Assembly: GCA_946480245.1 (NCBI GenBank)
Contig: CAMLIZ010000078.1
Coordinates: forward strand, 1 to 20,197
Reading direction: 5' to 3'
Source of the DNA: an uncultured Pseudomonadota bacterium
Lineage (GTDB): Bacteria > Pseudomonadota > Gammaproteobacteria > Burkholderiales > Burkholderiaceae
Length of the DNA: 20,197 nt
Position 1 is the first letter of the stretch. Each line of letters begins with the position of its first letter. The notes below the pieces were generated by a model. It made no database searches. It was given only the letters and a program-made list of their open reading frames with translations, and was not told the DNA's origin. Shown here one piece after another: positions 17,236 to 20,197 of the stretch. Position numbers and translations under genes: made by a program.

Positions 17236-17254
17236 ATAAAACCCGGAGACGAGC

Positions 17255-19051
17255 TTGGACTTCACCCGCGATCTGGCGCCGCCGCGCACGGTGCGCATCG
17301 ACTTCGACGACGGCAGCTTCGTGCTGCGCTCGCCAGAGCCGCTGCAGCCCTACGCGCGCCGCGTGGGCGACTGGCTGGAGCGCTGGGCCGCCGAAACGCC
17401 TGACGCACCGGCCTTCGCCGAGCGGGGCCCGGACGGCGCCTGGCACCGCCTGTCGTGGCGCGAGGTGCGGCAGGCGGTGGGCCGCATCGCGCAGGCGCTG
17501 CTCGACCTGAAGCTTGCGCCGCAGGCGCCGGTGGTGGTGCTGTCGGACAACGCGCTGGATCACCTGCTGCTGATGCTCGCGGCCATGCACATCGGCCGCG
17601 CGGTGTGCACCGTGTCCAGCGCGTACTGCCGCCTGACGCGTGACTACACCAAGATCCAAGGCATCCTCAACACGCTGGGGCCCGCGCTGGTGTACGCCGC
17701 CGATGCAGCGGTGTATGGCGCAGCCGTCAATGCCGCCGCGCTGCGCTGCCCGGTGGTGTTCAGCCGCGGCGCAGCCGAGGTGCCCGGCGCACTGGCGTTC
17801 GACAGCCTGCTCGCCACACCGGAAGGCCCCGGCGTGATGCAGGCGTTCGAGGCCGTGGGCCCGGACACGCACGCCAAGTACCTGCTCACCTCGGGTTCCA
17901 CCGGCCACCCGAAAGTGGTGATCAACACGCACCGCATGCTGTGCGCCAACCAGCAGATGGTGGCGCAGGCGTGGCGCTTCCTCGAGCATGAGAAGCCGGT
18001 GATCGTGGACTGGCTGCCGTGGAGCCACACCTTCGGCGGCAACAACAACCTGAACCTCGTGCTGCGCAACGGCGGCATGCTGGCCATCGACGAAGGCCGC
18101 CCCGCGCCGGGCCTGATCGAGAAGTCGGTGCGCAACCTGTGCGAACTGCAGCCCACGCTGTACTTCAACGTGCCGCGCGGGCTGGACCTGCTGCTGCCGC
18201 ACCTGGAGGCCGACGAGTCGCAGGCGCACCGCTTCTTCGAGCGCCTGCGCGGCATCTTCTACGCCGGCGCGGCACTGCCGCAGTCCACCTGGGATCGGCT
18301 GCAGAAGCTGGCGGTGCGGGTGCGCGGCGAGCCGGTGTGGCTCACCACCTCGTGGGGCTCCACCGAAACCGCGCCGGCCATCACCGGTGCGCACTGGTGG
18401 CTCGATCGCGCCGGTGTCATCGGCCTGCCGCTGCCGGGGCTGGAGCTGAAGTTCGTGCCCAGCGGCAGCAAGCTGGAGATGCGCGTGCGCGGGGTCAGCG
18501 TGTTCCCCGGCTATCGCGATGCGCCGCACCTCACCGCGCAGGCCTTCGACCACGAGGGCTACTACTGCATGGGCGACGCCGGCTACCTGCTCGACCCCGC
18601 CAGGCCGGAGCGGGGCGTGGTGTTCGATGGCCGCGTGGCCGAGGACTTCAAGCTCGGCACCGGCACCTGGGTGTCGGTGGGCACCTTGCGCGTGCGTGCC
18701 GTGTCGGCGCTGGCGCCGTGGGCGCAAGACGTGGTGGTGACCGGCCACGACCGCGACGAGGTGGGTCTGCTCGTGTTCCCGTCGCCGCAGGGCGCAGCGC
18801 TGCCGCCCGAGCAGCTGCGCGCACACATCGCGGCGGCGCTGGCCGCCATGCGCGAAGGCGGCGGCGGCTCGTCGCAAGTGCCGGCACGCGCGCTGCTGCT
18901 CACCGAGGCGCCGAGCGCCGATGCCGGCGAGATCACCGACAAGGGCTACATCAACCAACGGGCGGTGCTGCACTGCCGTGCCGCGCTGGTGCAGGCGCTG
19001 TACGAGGGCGGCCCCGACGTCATTCTTCCTGCTGCCACCGCGATCGCATGA
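17255..19051 (+). CDS. Feruloyl-CoA-synthase-type acyl/aryl-CoA ligase
   Basis: A 598-residue ATP-dependent (AMP-forming) CoA ligase. The P-loop-like signature TSGSTGHPK spans 212-220. The acyl-adenylate motif SWGSTETAPA is near 366-375. GYYCMGDAGYLLDPA (about 435-449) and FDGR follow. The C-terminal catalytic Lys563 is in GEITDKGYINQRA. The segment LGTGTWVSVGTLR (467-479) and the late GEITDKGYINQ block are typical of feruloyl-CoA synthases. The start is a TTG with GGAG seven bases upstream and no better in-frame ATG. The stop overlaps the crotonase start by four bases (ATGA). It would activate a hydroxycinnamate or similar aryl/acyl acid for the following hydratase and thiolase. Substrate assignment is by family only; medium-chain or terpenoid acids cannot be excluded. 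Confidence 0.9.
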   Translation: MDFTRDLAPPRTVRIDFDDGSFVLRSPEPLQPYARRVGDWLERWAAETPDAPAFAERGPDGAWHRLSWREVRQAVGRIAQALLDLKLAPQAPVVVLSDNALDHLLLMLAAMHIGRAVCTVSSAYCRLTRDYTKIQGILNTLGPALVYAADAAVYGAAVNAAALRCPVVFSRGAAEVPGALAFDSLLATPEGPGVMQAFEAVGPDTHAKYLLTSGSTGHPKVVINTHRMLCANQQMVAQAWRFLEHEKPVIVDWLPWSHTFGGNNNLNLVLRNGGMLAIDEGRPAPGLIEKSVRNLCELQPTLYFNVPRGLDLLLPHLEADESQAHRFFERLRGIFYAGAALPQSTWDRLQKLAVRVRGEPVWLTTSWGSTETAPAITGAHWWLDRAGVIGLPLPGLELKFVPSGSKLEMRVRGVSVFPGYRDAPHLTAQAFDHEGYYCMGDAGYLLDPARPERGVVFDGRVAEDFKLGTGTWVSVGTLRVRAVSALAPWAQDVVVTGHDRDEVGLLVFPSPQGAALPPEQLRAHIAAALAAMREGGGGSSQVPARALLLTEAPSADAGEITDKGYINQRAVLHCRAALVQALYEGGPDVILPAATAIA

Positions 19052-19854
19052 CCCTCGAATTCACACCCGCCGGCGGCTTGCTCGCCGCGCTCACGCTGCT
19101 TCGCGTCGAGGCCGCGGGCCCGATCCTGCACGTGCGTTTGAACCGCCCCGCCAAGCGCAACGCGATCAGCGACGTGCTGGTGGCCGAGCTGCACACCGCG
19201 TTTGCCAACCTGCCGCGCGATGCGCGCGTGGTGGTGCTGAGCGGCGAGGGCGCGCACTTCTGCGCCGGGCTCGACCTTGCCGAGATGACCGCGCACAGCG
19301 TGGCCGACGGCATCTCGCATTCGCGGCGCTGGCATGCGGCCTTCGACCAGGTGCAGTTCGGCCCGGTGCCGGTGATCGCGGTGCTGCATGGCGCGGTGGT
19401 GGGGGGCGGGCTGGAGCTGGCGGCCACGGCGCACCTGCGCGTGGCCGAGACCAGCGCCTTCTTCGCGCTGCCCGAAGGCCAGCGCGGTATCTTCGTGGGC
19501 GGCAGCGGCTCGGCGCGCATCCCGCGCCTGATCGGCGTGACGCGCATGACCGACATGATGCTCACCGGCCGCGTGTTCGAGGCCGGCGAGGCCGAGCGCT
19601 TCGGGCTGGTGAACTACGTGGTGCCCGAGGGCCAGGGGCTGGCGCGTGCGTTCGAGCTGGCGCACAAGGTGGCGGGCAATGCGCCGCTGTCCAACTACGC
19701 GATCACGCAGGCGCTGCCGCGCATCGCCGACATGGGCGCGGCCGACGGCCTGTTCGTGGAGTCGCTGATGTCGGCCATCGCGCAGGGCGACGAGGTGGCC
19801 AAGCAGCGAATCGCCGCGTTCCTCGACAAGCGCGCGCCGAAGGTGGGCCTGTGA
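19048..19854 (+). CDS. Enoyl-CoA hydratase (crotonase family)
   Basis: A 268-residue crotonase. The oxyanion-hole segment HFCAGLDLAEM is near 70-80. The two hydratase glutamates are in place: Glu123 in VGGGLELAA and Glu143 in ALPEGQRGIFVGGSGSARIPRLIG. Keeping both favours water addition to a 2-enoyl-CoA over the hydratase-lyase chemistry of feruloyl-CoA hydratase/aldolase, whose sequence around the second site differs. The ATG at 19048 overlaps the ligase stop, and its own stop overlaps the thiolase start by one base, so the three genes are translationally coupled. The likely role is hydration of the CoA ester made by the ligase, giving a 3-hydroxyacyl-CoA for oxidation and thiolysis. The dehydrogenase step is not yet seen and may lie beyond the right edge. 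Confidence 0.92.
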   Translation: MTLEFTPAGGLLAALTLLRVEAAGPILHVRLNRPAKRNAISDVLVAELHTAFANLPRDARVVVLSGEGAHFCAGLDLAEMTAHSVADGISHSRRWHAAFDQVQFGPVPVIAVLHGAVVGGGLELAATAHLRVAETSAFFALPEGQRGIFVGGSGSARIPRLIGVTRMTDMMLTGRVFEAGEAERFGLVNYVVPEGQGLARAFELAHKVAGNAPLSNYAITQALPRIADMGAADGLFVESLMSAIAQGDEVAKQRIAAFLDKRAPKVGL

Positions 19855-20197
19855 TGGACGCGATGCTCACGGGCAAGGGCCTGTACCAGGCGTTCGACGG
19901 CGTGTGGCTGCAGGCCGGCGTGCGCACGCCGATGGTGGACTACTGCGGTGCCTTCGCCGACGCCAACCCGATCGACCTGGGCATCAAGGCGGCACGCGCC
20001 GCGTTGCAGCGCAGCGGCGTGGCGGCACACGACATCGACTCCGTGCTGGCCGGCAACATGGCGCCCGGCGGCTTCGACCAGTTCTACGTGCCGCGCCACA
20101 TCGGCCTGTACGCGGGCGTGCCGCTGGAGGTGCCGGCCATCATGGTGCAGCGCATCTGCGGCACCGGCTTCGAGCTGTTTCGCCAGGCCGGCGAGCA
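19854..20197 (+). CDS. Thiolase, N-terminal part
   Basis: The first 114 residues of a thiolase that runs off the right edge. It begins MDAMLTGKGLYQAFDGVWLQAGVRTPMVDYCGAF, close to the thiolase start ..VRTPxGxFxG, and continues with PIDLGIKAARAAL and VLAGNMAPGG. The nucleophilic cysteine is about residue 101 in VQRICGTGFE. The ATG shares one base with the crotonase stop (TGATG). The C-terminal His and second Cys are outside the window. As third gene of the operon it would cleave the 3-oxoacyl-CoA into acetyl-CoA and a chain-shortened acyl- or aroyl-CoA. It differs clearly from the thiolase at 3102, with an extended N-terminus, so they are not recent duplicates. Confidence 0.92.
   Translation, partial: MDAMLTGKGLYQAFDGVWLQAGVRTPMVDYCGAFADANPIDLGIKAARAALQRSGVAAHDIDSVLAGNMAPGGFDQFYVPRHIGLYAGVPLEVPAIMVQRICGTGFELFRQAGE

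Noticed and set aside
17159..18973. About 600-residue reading frame antisense to the CoA ligase
   Set aside because: Low-complexity His/Arg/Ala composition and complete overlap with the ligase, which carries all its motifs.

Overview
This is a GC-rich, densely coded chromosomal window with short intergenic gaps. Gene content and order (ilvD next to a LysR gene and lgt, a dnaQ-type exonuclease followed by tRNA-Val, a small Trp-rich protein, many acyl-CoA catabolic genes) point to a betaproteobacterium of the order Burkholderiales, probably near the Rubrivivax/Leptothrix or Comamonadaceae groups. That placement is an inference from gene style, not from a marker phylogeny. No insertion sequence, phage gene, CRISPR array or plasmid function is visible, and no stretch longer than 300 bases lacks a gene.

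Left block (1-6451): two divergent acyl-CoA operons share a 96-bp control region. The leftward operon encodes an SDR protein, a biotin-dependent acyl-CoA carboxylase carboxyltransferase and an acyl-CoA dehydrogenase cut by the window edge. This is the order of atuB-atuC-atuD in the acyclic terpene (citronellol/geraniol) pathway of Pseudomonas. The rightward operon encodes a thiolase and a FadB/FadJ-type bifunctional protein. A perfect 18-bp palindrome lies between them and overlaps a plausible thiolase -35 element, so one repressor could control both operons.

Middle block (6452-11597): mostly housekeeping. A bidirectional terminator separates the FadB-like gene from a small periplasmic cytochrome c. 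Then come a small Trp-rich membrane protein, ilvD, a divergent LysR regulator, lgt, a dnaQ-type exonuclease, tRNA-Val(CAC) and a strong terminator.

Right-middle block (11661-16408): a coniferyl-aldehyde-dehydrogenase-type ALDH; a ribbon-helix-helix (CopG) regulator with a PHB-depolymerase-family esterase; a small regulator with an N-terminal excisionase/MerR-like HTH and a C-terminal receiver domain; and an exported metallophosphoesterase-like protein that starts with TTG.

Right block (16511-20197): a TetR regulator diverges from a translationally coupled operon of a feruloyl-CoA-synthase-type ligase, a crotonase with both hydratase glutamates, and a thiolase cut by the window edge. Together these suggest coenzyme-A-dependent beta-oxidative shortening of an aryl-propenoate. 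The ALDH 4 kb away could supply such an acid from its aldehyde. Overall the window is a core-gene island flanked by two regulated acyl-CoA catabolic modules. I see no clearly unprecedented system. The best leads are the shared operator, an SDR lacking the classical catalytic triad, the CopG/esterase palindrome and the HTH-receiver protein.
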